A stretch of DNA of 60,000 bases from the NCBI RefSeq assembly GCF_030272615.1, contig NC_081413.1, positions 606,772,209 to 606,832,208 of the forward strand, read 5' to 3'. The notes beneath the pieces were generated by a model. The model made no database searches. It was not told the origin of the DNA and worked only from the letters and a program-made list of their open reading frames with translations. Shown here one piece after another: positions 35,190 to 46,845 of the stretch (position 1 is its first letter; the number at the start of each line of letters is the position of its first letter). A program made the translations under genes and the position numbers. Origin of the DNA: Cryptomeria japonica. Its lineage: Eukaryota > Streptophyta > Pinopsida > Cupressales > Cupressaceae.

Positions 35190-38100
35190 TTAACAAGTTC
35201 TTTTTTCGTTTTCTTTCAATATTTTAGCTTGTCTTCTCCATTGTGTCCTTTTTGTAGACACTTTGATCAATTTCTTCTCTAAATCTGATGTTGTTTGCAT
35301 AATAGATAAAGGAGTTGAGCTTGAAGAAGAACTATCTTTATCTCTCAATTGAATGTTTTCATTTCTTAGATGTTTATTCTCACTATTGAGTTGTGTATTC
35401 AATCTTACCAGTTTCTCAATATGAGCTTTAGTGAATTTTGCTGCACCGATGGTTAAGTTTGCTACCTCAACAAGGTCAATATCCTCAATCCTATGGATAA
35501 GGAACTGTCCATAACTTTTACTCAGATCTTCAATTGTTTGAGGCATTTTACTTGATGGATATAATACCCAAATAGATATAGAATTATCATCAAGATTAAA
35601 TCTTGATCTAGTGTAAAATTTATCAGCAACATCCACACTTAGTTTAATTTTCATGTTTTGGTTAGATCTCAGATTATCAAAGACTATAACAAAATTGATG
35701 TCACATACATGTAAGATGATGATTCCTACTTCTTGAAGTAGCTTTTTTCCTTTCTCAGGGGTCATATACTTCATTTTCTCATCCGATTTCTCCCATAATT
35801 CCTTGAATACTTGTGGGTGCATATCAGGCCTATATCCTTGACCCTTTCAATTATTTTCCTTCCATTATATTTGAGAATGAATGCATGAAGTTATGGGCAA
35901 TTTACCAAAGCATCATATGCGACAAATTTCTGAGTAGCCAGGTGTTTGACATAATCAAAAAATTTATCTAAACATTCAATGACTATTCCATTCTTGTCCT
36001 TATGAGGACTGTACTTCTCGATTACAAGTTGTTGAACTTGTTCATATTCTTCTTCATCCTCCTCCTCTTAAAGTCATCAATGTCAACTAAGAAACTAGTG
36101 TCTAGAGTAGGTTGTGGTGATATGTGGGCTATACATGATACACTTTCTGCCTCCATTGGTCTCACATATTGTTCAAACGGTATCTCCCTATGTGGTCTAA
36201 AAGCCTCCAGTGGCACACCAGTTATTAATGTAGACTCATGTTGTATCATCTTTTCTAACCTTTTCAACTAACCTCCTTCATCAATAAAGGCACCCTTTTA
36301 TGAAGGATTATTCTTCATTTTCCACCTTTCGACTGCAATGACTTCATTGTAAATATCAATCCTCCTTGAAGCATAATCTTCTTCACAATTTCTTATCAAA
36401 TCATCCTAAAAATAGTGCTCATGATGATACTCGATGTTGTGCAGTTTTATTTTTATTTATGAAAGCCTCAAGATCAAACCACCTCCTAGTTGTACTAGAA
36501 GGTAACTTGTAGTATGTGATCTTCATTGAAATGGAAGGGAATCCTTCAATTGTAGTGTCTCTGAAATCACAAAATTATAAAGTTGCAGGAAAGAAAGATT
36601 ACTTATTGAAAGATTTAATATGCAAAAGATATGACTCTACCATTTGTCTCACAATCTCTAAGAAATGAACCTTGTTAGGCATAGTCTTTGGCAATAAATA
36701 AGGAACCCCTTCAAAACCAAAGACCCTAATTTTAGTGTAGTCCATAAAGCATACCAATCTCCCTTGTTATAATCAATCGGTTTCTTGGTCTCTCTATCCT
36801 GGGGTCTTAAAATCTTCAAGATTGTTGGAGACAATTTGTAATTCCATGGATGACCAAGTTCCATATATACTTGCTTCACAAAAAGTTCCTCAAAGTCTAG
36901 ATAATGAGCTCTGTCATATCTACGGTCCCATATAGTTGTCCATATTCAGATTTCATGTATTTTTCCATGTTGATCCTAATATTTTATCATAAGTGGTCTC
37001 TTGCATATGTTATTGTAAAGCGGAAAATCGAACCCTAAGCATTCCCCCACTCCAAGGAGAGAGAAAGGAGGTCACTAGGGTTGACGGTTTTCACTTAGGA
37101 GAGACTTTACATTCAAAAGAGGGGTTGAAACCCACAAGATCCAATCCCACACAATGCAAGACTATATTCTAAATGAGTTTCAGGGTTGAGACATCAAGGA
37201 TACCCTCTTTTGTAAAGAATGTAGATAGAAAGATCGAACTAGGAATGTATGTAAAAGTAAGAAAGATTCGCTTGTAGATAGAGATAGGGACACGGGATGA
37301 AGCTACGGACCTGAAATTAGCAGTAAAATGTCGAGACAATGCTGTCCTGCAAATTTGAACGAAAGTTGACAGGACAATGGCGCCCGGAGTGCACACGGTC
37401 CTCCGAAAAATCCATGAAACGAAGGGGGATCTGTTCATCTCTGCACAAGGATTCCAGATCTTCAATTACAGCCACATACCTGCAACCTACACACAGAAAA
37501 GAGAGGACGATTGGGGGGTTAGGGATTAGGGGTTTGCCTTTAGGTCAAACCCCGGTTTTGGAATTAACCAAGAAATGAGAATACTGTAAATGTAAGTGTT
37601 TGTAATGTAATCAAGTACTGATACCTTGTTGTAAGAATGTTTGTATTCTTACATGCGAAGGTGTAATGATGTTGTATGTTGTATGTTGTAGGTGATCTCC
37701 TCTTCAATGGTTGAATCCTTGTCTTTGAATGCAACACCTAGCCTTGAATGGAGACTTAGAATACTCAATTGCTTGAAGGAATGCTTGAATGCTTGAATGT
37801 TTGAATGTTTGAATATCGCTTCCGCGTCTTGCTCTTGCTTACTTCCTTCCTCCCTTTCTAGGAGAGGAAAAGTAGTTTATATACTTGTCAATTAGGGTTA
37901 GGAGACTGATTTTTCTGACCTTAGGCCGACCCAGGAACATTATTTTCCAAATTGCAAACTTGAAGACCCGATGCCCAACAAGAGACCAGGCCCAAAATAG
38001 GGCCAGGGACCAGGGCGCTGGGCGCCATGGTCCTGAAGGACCAAGGCACTGGGCGCCATGGTCCTGAAGGACCAAGGTGCCACCTCCTGGGACAACAGGG

Positions 38101-39103
38101 TGCAAGGAGGATCAGGCCAAGGTGCAAAAATATGCAGTTTTTGATGTCGCAAGCAGGTTTCGAGGTCTCCATTCAGGCTCAACGTTGCGCTACCATCATG
38201 AAGACCCAAATGCAGTCAAAATTGCAAGTGTCACAATTTTAGGATGCTACAGTTATTATCACATCTTGTGTACAAGATAGGATGCATCAACAATGTATAG
38301 TGTTTGAAAACAATAATTTTATTATCGCTCTTGATTGAAGTGAGGATTTCATTTATTTAATCTACAAGAAACTCAACATATTCAACAAAACTTGTATCAT
38401 GGATCTTAATATTATTCATGAGGTTCATTGGAATGATTGATGTGTTCTTATGAGCATCGATGCCCAAAAATTGGCACATAGAATAATATCTGTACTCATA
38501 ATACTCAAACAACTTCACAAAGAAAGGTGGCCTACCAATATCTTTGAAAGCTATCAAATACCCATTATCATCTCCTGGTTTGTGGTGGGGCAACAATTCC
38601 CTCTTGTAATCATTCTCTAAACTGTGATATTCATCAAGGATATCTTGGAAATTGATCCTCAAATCACAACTAGAATCTACTCTGAACACCTGACAGATGA
38701 AATCTCTTGATATTGTCATAAACTCTAATCTATCTTTGTAACAAATCATCTTTCCCTTTAGATCATAAATCTTTGCCAAGACGCTCATCATCTCCACATT
38801 AACAAATACATTTGGTACCACCAGTCTTCCCAAATTCAACCTCTAAGGATTGCAAACTGGTGTATTTTTGTACATATCTATATAGTGGTATCTAAACACA
38901 TCATACCCATGCAAGGGTGTTGAATCATCCCCAAAACCTTTCTGCACATCTTCAAATCTATCTATGTTAGGGTTTACACCATGTGCATGCATTGGCCTTG
39001 TAGATGAGCTAGGTAGTTGGTCAATCAAGTCTTGATTAAACTGTCTATCCTTCTTCTGTCCCTTTTCTTTTGGTTGAGGAGGGGTTTCTGAAGAACTTGC
39101 CAT
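35190..39103 (-). pseudogene. Long protein gene, at least partly inside the E4 LTR
   Basis: Reading on the - strand from ATG at 39103 (MASSSETPPQPKEKGQ) the frame runs to 38357 with one TAG at 38843-38845. It then crosses a solo LTR insertion and continues in pieces: ELGHPWNYKLSPTILKILRP (36858-36800), EIPFEQYVRPMEAESVS (about 36185-36135) and a 210-residue stretch (35822-35190). The last ends in a coiled-coil-like region with SENKHLRNENIQLRDKD and a Ser run. The whole would be near 900 residues. I recognise no enzyme motif. The second copy (58.8-60.0 kb) keeps the same frame, so the frame was once under coding constraint. The N-terminal part resembles, only loosely, retroelement-associated plant transposon proteins. 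Function is unknown. Confidence 0.65.
37014..38251 (-). mobile_element. Solo LTR in the E4 LTR gene, target duplication GTTAT
   Basis: GTTAT at 37009-37013 and 38252-38256 flanks 1238 bp that starts TGTAAAGCGG and ends GGATGCTACA. The - strand carries a TATATAAACTAC box (around 37875), giving orientation. A related LTR lies at about 42474-43707 in the other orientation; both share a GATTTTTCGGAGGACC block and a TGCAGGT block. It splits the unknown gene of E4. Confidence 0.92.
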
Positions 39104-40793
39104 TTCACTAAAGTTTCAAGGAAATACTAGGATGTAACAAAGTTTTTACAGTGACGGAACACAAGATTTCTTCTTATAGCTCTTTTTGCAAATGGGGTCT
39201 CAATTACAATGAACAGATTCTACCAAACCCTAAACAAAAACTCTATGATTTGACAGTCACCACAAATACCAATCACATTGAGAGAAAAAAAGAACAGATT
39301 CCAGGACTTACTATTTTGAAGATATTGTAATTTATTTCAAATTCTTTGGGGAATTTTGATCTCCTTTATGACCAAACACTTAAGGTCGATAATGCTTTTT
39401 CTAGAAACTGAAAAATTTACAATTGTCTTGTAATGCAGTTGATCAAAAAGACCCAACTTAAGTCACTTGATTATGCTCATCAATGCTCACTAATACATGA
39501 TCCTATACTGTCAGTAAAGTGATGGATAATTTTGAATCTCTTTTGTTGATTGAAAAAATCAATGGTCATCAGTGAGGTTTGAAAATTCCCACCGAGCTAA
39601 TCCTTTTCATTCACTAATGTCGCTAGGTCTTTGTGCCTCAAGTGGGCACCCATTGATGTGTATACATCCTAGCAACGAGTAAGCTTTCGTTTTCTTTTAT
39701 ACTGCATTGTTGGATCACGAAGGATTAAAAAATGCTCCCATGATGAGCAAACTCCCAACAATGTATTTATTGCTTACCATATTTACCACATGGATTGCCA
39801 CATCAACCAACTCGACTTTTTCTTATCATCAATGGATCATTGGGGCATTTAAAGGATTCAAAAAATACCCACATGCTCCACCAATAGACCCTTGGATATT
39901 ATCATAGTATCATTGGAATCCACCAGATGTTCCAATGACCAACCATCTTCTAGTGATGCAGTTCAATTTTTAGTTCATCACCTACGTGTGCTGCCACATG
40001 CATCACCACTGTTACTTTTTTTCATTGTTGTATAATTGGGGCCAAGAAAAGGTCCCAATGACATACAAGAGATCCATCAACATGTTGTTATTGCCACAAC
40101 ATGTTGTTATTGCCATATTACTCTTATAGTGGTGCTCACTAATTTAGTCTCCCACCTCATTATTGGATCGTTGGGGCTCAAAAGAGTGCCCAATGATGGT
40201 TGAGGTTTCATTGATGAACATTTTCTTGATGAGCTTATATGATTAAATAACCTCATTAGTGGATCACTAGAGGTGATGTTTCATTGATTGGAAAATCACA
40301 TAAATGACCTATTATGTACATGGACATTTGACAACTTATTAGGACATATAAAGGGTACGGGGGGTTTGTGCGCTAAAGGTGTTACAAAATATTAGGCTTA
40401 AGATACTTATGAAAAATTCAACTAGGCTCAATAGGGAATGCTAACACTTGGGGATAATCAACTCAATGGTCATATTACACTTAATCATGACTAATGCAAC
40501 CTACAACTAGATATCATAAGTCAACAATGTAAAATAATACAAGCTAATGAGGCTATGAATCTATAGATTTTTATAGAGCTTAAAAGGCAAAGAGAAGCCC
40601 TATATTTATCAAATTTAATAGTCCTAATAGTGGCTCCAATTAGGGATGTTGGATCATTTTGATCAAGGCAAGGATCTAGAAATCTCAGGGGAGGGGGGAA
40701 GACTAGACCAAAAACATAAAGCAAGGCTAAACATGCACATGAATACATAGAAATGTGTACACTAAAACTATTGTGCATGGATCAAATTTTATG
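39104..40793 (-). other. Between E4 pol and the LTR-encoded gene
   Basis: I see no protein domain. The E4 pol stop lies at the right end. A TATAAAAATC box on the - strand near 40575 could be an LTR promoter. A 17-bp unit (acatgttgttattgcca) is tandemly duplicated near 40080-40115. Several copies of a ggatcattggggc-like motif lie in 39710-40215. The 5' end of the E4 3' LTR should lie here but I cannot place it. Confidence 0.4.
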
Positions 40794-42206
40794 CAAAGAA
40801 GTGCTTCAGGAACTATCCATACACTGGCGGTTCCTATACTTCACCTTCCATGTTCTGGAGATAGTATGAACCTTCACCATTTTTGTCAAAAATCACATTG
40901 GACCTAGCTAAAGGGATTCAAACTTCCCATGTTTTCACTTCTCCTAATTTATTGCATTCCACATTATGACCATATCACCCACCTTGAACTTCCATTTTGT
41001 ATTTCTCTTGTCAAAGAGATACTTGGCTGCTCGTTGCAACTTTACATTCCTCTTCTGGGCTTCACTCCCGATCTCATCTAGTTTTGCAAACTAATCCATT
41101 TTGTCTTCCATTGGTTCAGGAATGTTAATATCCTCTTCTTTGAATAAATTTATATATCAACAAAAAATTATTCATTAGCATCGTAGTCTGAGCTCCATAA
41201 ACAAGTTCAAATAGGGACCTACTGGTTGCGTTCTTCACAATCATTTGATTTTTCTATAATGCCAATCTTAATTTAGAGTCCCAGACCCTTTTGTTTTTCT
41301 CAAGCATTCTTTTGATGATTTTGATGATACTCTTATTGTTGGACTCAACTTGACCATTACCACATGGATGATAGGGTGACGTATATGACATAGTTATACC
41401 GTAGGAATCACAAAAATCTTTGAACTCCTCAGGCCTAAAGCACGTGACATTGTCCATGGTTAGCCTAGCAGGAACTCCAAATCTAGTCAATATGTTATTC
41501 ATCAAAAAGTTAATGACCACTTTGTTGGTTGCTTGTTTAGTGGTGATAGGTTCTACCCACTTAATGAAATAATTTGTAGCAATCAAAATCCACCTATGTC
41601 CTCCACTTGTTTTTTCAATTATTTCTCCTACGAAGTCAAAATCCCACATTGATGAAAAGGATCTTTGACTTGCAAGGGTCTCAAAGGCAACACACCTTTA
41701 TATTTAAGCTTTCTTGAAAATTTTTGGCATGATTCAGACTTTCTAACATATTTTTGGGCATCAACAAACAATGAAGGCCAATAATATCTTGCTTTGAGGA
41801 CCTTGTGAGTTGTCGTCTTGGTAGTGAAACGGCCACCACTCACCCCTTCATGCATATCTTTCAAAACTTGTCCGACCTAATACTCACCAAGGCACAACAA
41901 CAATATACCATTCCCACCTTTCAAAAAAAAGGTCACCATTAATGAGAACATACTTCTGTGCTTGGAGCTTGAGAGTCATTTTTTGGTTATCGGTCAAGTT
42001 TTCTAGACATTTCATATGCCTCAAGAAATGTACCACATTAGTATACTAGGAGGTCCTTCAATACAATACACTTCGTCCTTATTTGCCTCTATGTTGTTAA
42101 TTTGTGCTACTTCAAGATTGGTCTCAGCCATTAGTCTTGCTAACCATTTTCCCCTAACTAACTTGGTAATTTGTATTTCAATGTTCAATTCTTGGATCTT
42201 ATTAAT
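40794..42206 (-). pseudogene. E4 integrase and end of RNase H
   Basis: On the - strand the end of RNase H (KIQELNIEIQITKLVRGKWLARLM, about 42198-42127) is followed by the integrase zinc finger region. The latter reads ARYYWPSLFVDAQKYVRKSESCQK near 41800-41728, where the first Cys of the CxxC pair is Ser. The core keeps Asp in MWDFDFVG (41649 on), Asp in LTMDN (near 41460) and Glu in GNGQVESNN (near 41355). A degraded C-terminus (KHGKFESL near 40925, LKHFFA before the stop near 40794) matches Tat-like integrase ends. Frames are broken several times after 41254. Confidence 0.82.
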
Positions 42207-44246
42207 TGATGCAATCAAGGTAGGGAGATCCAATGAAGGACATCCCCGCCTTGCAACCTATAACACAAAACACCATGCAAGATACCGAAAACTGGTAACA
42301 CAACACAAGATCTAACTAGTAAATAGGTAAAGAGCAACTTAACCGGTAGAAGCAACACACGATATAACCGATAAATAGATAAATTAATCACTATAACCAT
42401 TTAATGAGTTACATAAGCCTTCAATGACTACACACGCTAGACCGCAACCCAAGATTACAAAACAATCTTGTCATGTTATATAATTGTGATCCTAGAAATT
42501 TTTGACTGCATTAGGGTCCTCACACACGTGAGATCGAATCCTCTACCCTGATCGGAGACTGAAGATTTCTCAACCCTCAGAAACAACTTCTTTCTTGGCC
42601 TCTGCATCACCCCCTCCACACTCTACCCTAGAGAAAGGGGTAGGACAGGGGCGTGGCACCACTGTCCCCCCTAGGACAAGGGCGTGGCTCTACTGTCCTC
42701 CTAGGATAGGGGTGTGGCGCCCCTTTCCCTACCCTATTTTGGGGTAGGACCCTTCCTAGGGTTGCATTGTTGGTTGTGCATTGGGCGGGAAACTCCCCTG
42801 ATGTCAGCCTGTGACAAAAATAAAATCCACTAACATGTATTTAAGGGGAATTCCTCCTCTAATTTGCATAAGTTGAAGTTGGATAAGTTTGAGTTGCATA
42901 AGCGATCAAGCATTCAAGAGCATTCAAGCATTCTTTTCCACCATTGAGCATTCTCAAGTCTCCCTTTAAGGCTAGGTGTTCCATTCAAGTCAAGGATTCA
43001 ACCATTGAAGAGGAGATTGATTTCAACATTCAATTCCATACAAGCATTTCTATCAACATTGCTATCACAACCTCCCTTGAGGTGATTTACAATTCAGTCT
43101 TTTATTTACAACTACTTGCAAGTACTTTCTTTCATTACTTGGTTATTTCCAAAACTGGGGTTTGATCTAAAGGCAAACCCCCAATCCCAACCCATTTTCC
43201 TCTCTTTTTTGTGTGTTGGTTGCAGGTACACAACTGTACTTTCGGATTTCAGCTCTATTTGCAGAGGCAGAAAAACACTTTTCATTTCGCAGATTTTTCG
43301 GAGGACCATGTACGTTCCCGCCATGGTTCGGACAACTTTTCCTCAAATTCGCAGGGCAACTTTGTCTTGACATATTACTGCCAGATCCAGGTGCATAATT
43401 TCATCCCATTCTCCGATCTCAAGTTATAATCAGTTCTTTGTCACTTTTGCACTACATAATTCAATCAATTCCTTTCCATTTCAAATAAGGAAGAGGGGAT
43501 CGACTTATTATTCCCATTTCATTCAAAATTCAATCTTCATCTCTGAAGGTTGAATCTAGTGAATTCTCCTCTCCTCTTCTAAATGTAACATGGTGAAAAG
43601 TGTTTGAAGGGTAATCAATAGTGAAACTCTCATCTCTCCTTGGAGGGAAAGGGTAGTTTTCCTCTTGATCTATCATTCACCATTTTTCAACATTATAAAT
43701 CCTTACAACACAAATCGAAGATCCGCAGATCTTTTGCTTGACAAATAGGTCTTTGGTAACAGTTTGCACTGTTTTGCACTGATCTAGATCTCATTCCCTC
43801 CAGACTTCAATCCCCCCAGACCAGATTCTCTCTGGAAACTACATCTTCACTCGATCTCTTCTTCCTCCGACCTTTGTCCTACAAAATGAATCTCTAAACT
43901 TTCCCTTTATACCATTCCCAAGCAATAACAACTCGATCAAGTTGACCAAAGACCAACTAGTTCATGATGAAACGTGTAAACGATAACATGTCGGCCCAAA
44001 TCATCAAGAACATCTTCAAATGCATAAAACTTCATGCGGTCCTCTGGAAACATTGGATAAGGCCCAAAAAACATCGCTCAATGATCCGCAAGTTACGAAA
44101 ACCACCAGCAGCCCGATTCATCTTCGCTCCATATACTGCAAAACCAACCAGTAAGAACATATCAATACCGAGCCAATACCGGAATCGATGTCTCACTGGG
44201 ATTAAATACAAATGCTGGTTTGAACTACTTCGGTGCTCTTGCATCA
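42207..44246 (-). mobile_element. Insertion with TGATGCAA ends in E4 RNase H, target duplication TTAAT
   Basis: TTAAT at 42202-42206 and 44247-44251 flanks a segment with inverted ends TGATGCAA and TTGCATCA. Removing it joins the E4 RNase H reading directly. Without the nested LTR inside (42474-43707) it is about 810 bp, with no coding domain. TG...CA ends and a 5-bp duplication fit a solo LTR. A TATAAAGG box on the - strand near 43909 gives the orientation. Confidence 0.85.
42474..43707 (+). mobile_element. Nested LTR, same family as 37014-38251
   Basis: On the + strand this matches the reverse complement of 37014-38251, including TTTTGACTGCATTAGGGTC near the start, GATTTTTCGGAGGACC near 43292 and a CTCTCCTTGGAG block near 43630. 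A TATTTAAGG promoter-like box is near 42838. The ends are approximate: I found no clean target duplication. Confidence 0.65.
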
Positions 44247-46059
44247 TTAATCCACTTGCATCTTCTACCAATTAGTTTTGATTGGACAAAAATATCTTTC
44301 ACAAGTGCATTGGGTACATATGCAATGACTTTAGCACCTACTAGATAAGGTCTAATAGTTTTTATTGCTTTTACAATTGCAGATGCTTGTTTCTCAACTA
44401 TACCATAATTCAGTTTTGCAGCTTGAAGGGATTTACTAAATAATATAATGGGTTGTTCATACCCCTCCTCATTCTTCTACAACATGATAGATGCAACTAT
44501 GTTAAATGAGGCAAATGAAAATATTTAAAATGGTTTACTAAAATCATAGGAGTTTAGAACCGATGCCTCTTTCATATCTTTCTTGATAGCCACATAGGCA
44601 TCTATGGCTTCACCTGTCCAATCTATTTTAACTTCTTCCTTTAGCATCTTAGAGATTGGCTTGATAATCTTTGAAAAGTTTGAAATGAGCCTCCTAATAA
44701 AGTTGATTTATCCAAAGAAGGATTGAATGGCCTTTAGAGTTTTTGGGATGGGTATCTTGTCAATAGTTGCTACTCTATCAAGATCGAACATAACTCCTTT
44801 GGAGACAATGTGTCTTAGCATCTTTCCCTCAGTCACAACAAAATGGCATTTATTGGGATTTAGAGAGATCCCATACTCAATTGCCCTAGAAAAACCCTTT
44901 TCAAGGTGCAAGCAATGATCTTTAGCTTTGTTTTTAAAGGCAATTAAGTCATCTTGATATACAACCATGATAATGTTTATAAGATTTGCAAATGCAACAT
45001 TTCTTAGCCCTTTGAAATGTTGCTTGAACATTGGTTAATTTGAATGACATTCTTATATACACATAGGTCCCCCATGGAGTTGTGAATGTTGTCTTATATT
45101 GTTCCGACTCTTTGAATTTAACTTGATTATAATTAGGCAAGTCATCCATCATTGACAATAACTTACACCTAGCGACTTTTTGTAACATGGCATAGATATT
45201 TCGCTATGGGTAATTTTCCTTTAAAGAGGAGATATTCATATTTCTAAAGTCAACACAAAGTCTTATATCTCCATTCTTTTTCCTTATTGATATTAAGTTT
45301 GAAATCCATGAAGAATGTTAGATAGGTTTGATTATACGACCACCTTTAAGCTTCAATGGTTCTTCTTGCATTTTTGGTGCTAATGTTGGATTAATTGGTC
45401 TTTGTTTATGTCTAAAAGGCCTTGCATCTATTTTTAACAAGATTTTATGTTGAAACGAATCCTCTCTGTAAGCCTTTAAATCAACATAAGACCAAGAAAA
45501 GACATGCTTGTATTTCCTTAACAATGCAATAGGCATTGTCCTAATTTTAGGATCAATCTTTTTTCTAATGTACATTTTATTAGGAGATGCTTCAGCCCCC
45601 AATTTCACCTCCTCTAAGCCTTCTTTATTAAGAAGGGCAGGCTTCATGGTACAACTGCCATTTCCATCAAAAACCCTGTCCAATGATATCAAACCTTTTG
45701 GTACCTTATTAGTTTTGAGTTGCACCACTTCATTCCCAAATATTGTGTCTTTTCCATCAACAACTTCAACGAATGCATTAAAATCAATTTCCTGGGTCTT
45801 ATACTGATCTACGCATTGGAAAAAATTCAGTACATCATCATCATCATTTAAGACCTACCAATCACATATATTATCGGAGATTGAAGGTCTAGTCTTAACA
45901 TTAAACTTTTGAGATCCCTACTAAAGTAGGATCATCACTCCTCAAAGTCACATTAGCCAAAAAATTTGCCATGATATTTTTTGATCTTTCCAGTCAATCT
46001 ATTGAATGCATCAAAAAACTCTAGGGTGTCCCACACAAAAAACTTATATTGTTTCAACA
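44247..46059 (-). pseudogene. E4 reverse transcriptase and RNase H
   Basis: On the - strand: RT N-terminal zone KYKHVFSWSYVDLKAYREDSFQHKI (about 45510-45436), then ARPFRHKQRPINPTL. A decayed palm follows (LPNYNQVKFKESEQYKTTFTTPWGTYVY, 45142-45060), then the catalytic VVYQDDLIAF (near 44965-44935) with both Asp kept. RNase H follows (WTGEAIDAYVAIKKDMKEA near 44620; NYGIVEKQASAIVKAIK near 44410-44360) and is cut by the TTAAT-flanked insertion. Frames are broken by several stops. Upstream (45729-46059) is a linker joining to the extra RNase H domain. Confidence 0.82.
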
Positions 46060-46445
46060 TCTTGTTATTTGAAGAGTATTTTGACCTAACTTGCGAAACA
46101 ATTAATTTTAGAATCATCAATATATAGTTAACATCTTAATTCCATGTTTCACAACTAAATTGAGGCCTACTAATAATGCCTCATATTCAACAACATTTTT
46201 TGTGTTATCAAAAGATAACAAAAAAGAATATTTGTAAGTCTTCCCACTAGGTGCAATGAAAACTACACCAAGCACCATCAAAATACATCTTCCATAATCC
46301 TTGTTTGTTATTTTGGATTTCATCAGTAATTATCTGATCACTATTTTGTAATTGTGGATGTGATGGCTCAACCCTAAAATTTCCTATGTCTCGGTCACAA
46401 AAGCACACCATGTAATTGGGGTCAACATGTTCAACTATCTTCATT
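46060..46445 (-). pseudogene. E4 extra RNase H domain located before RT
   Basis: On the - strand GLWKMYFDGAWC (near 46304-46270) is followed, after a frame break, by FIAPSGKTYKYSFLLSF and NVVEYEALLVGLNLVVKHGIKML (46190-46122). This is the same fold and the same position (after protease, before RT) as in E3. The Asp of YFDG and the Glu of EYEALL are visible. The later Asp region is degraded. Confidence 0.75.
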
Positions 46446-46479
46446 GACCTAGGTTATCTATCCAGTCTAACTTTTTTTC

Positions 46480-46845
46480 CATTCACAGGTATGGTGGAAT
46501 AAGACAAAACTAATTGGACATTCCCACCAACAACTGATGTCTATTATCTTGAAAATAATATTCCATATTAGGGGGCAATATCAACAATAATTATATATGT
46601 TCTATAAGTAGCTTTTGGTAAAAAGGCGAACTTTAATTTTACGTTTTTCATGACACCAATGACTGTGATAGACCTATTGTCCATAGCATAACACTTCTCA
46701 TATGTGATATCAACTCACAATCCTAATTCTCTCATGACTTTGATAGACATTACATTAATTGCAACTCCTTAATCAATCATATAATTTCATACTAACTTAT
46801 CAAAAAAGTGTTATATAATGGGTCAATTTGAAATGGACACTTAGT
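46480..46845 (-). pseudogene. E4 protease
   Basis: On the - strand the protease start reads MID, then a TAA, then GVAINVMSIKVMRELGL, so the middle residue of the catalytic triad is a stop codon. KCYAMDNRSITVIGVMKNVKLKFAF and YIIIVDIAP follow and match Tat-like proteases. Degraded and inactive. Confidence 0.75.

Larger units (their letters stand above)
32022..36480 (-). repeat. E4 3' LTR, minimum extent
   Basis: Colinear with 56913-60000 by eye at roughly 85 percent identity once three insertions are removed. In the window it starts TGTTGGTGTTTCCAACTGATTACC, matching TGGTTGGTGTTCCAACTGATTGCC, which lies two bases from the E4 primer site. That makes both copies LTRs of the - strand element E4. 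The right-hand copy runs off the window, so only the part up to about 36480 can be shown to be LTR. The true 5' end (to the right here) must lie between 36480 and the pol stop near 40794. No clear polypurine tract was found. Confidence 0.75.

Noticed and set aside
37839-38280. Overlapping open frames on both strands rich in Pro, Gly and Trp
   Set aside because: They lie in the GC-richer part of a solo LTR with short GGGCGCCATGGTCCTGAAGGACCA direct repeats. Being open on both strands shows composition, not coding.
37339-43324. Similar peptides with YLQPTH near 37490 and 43220
   Set aside because: They come from the shared LTR family at 37014-38251 and 42474-43707, not from a gene.
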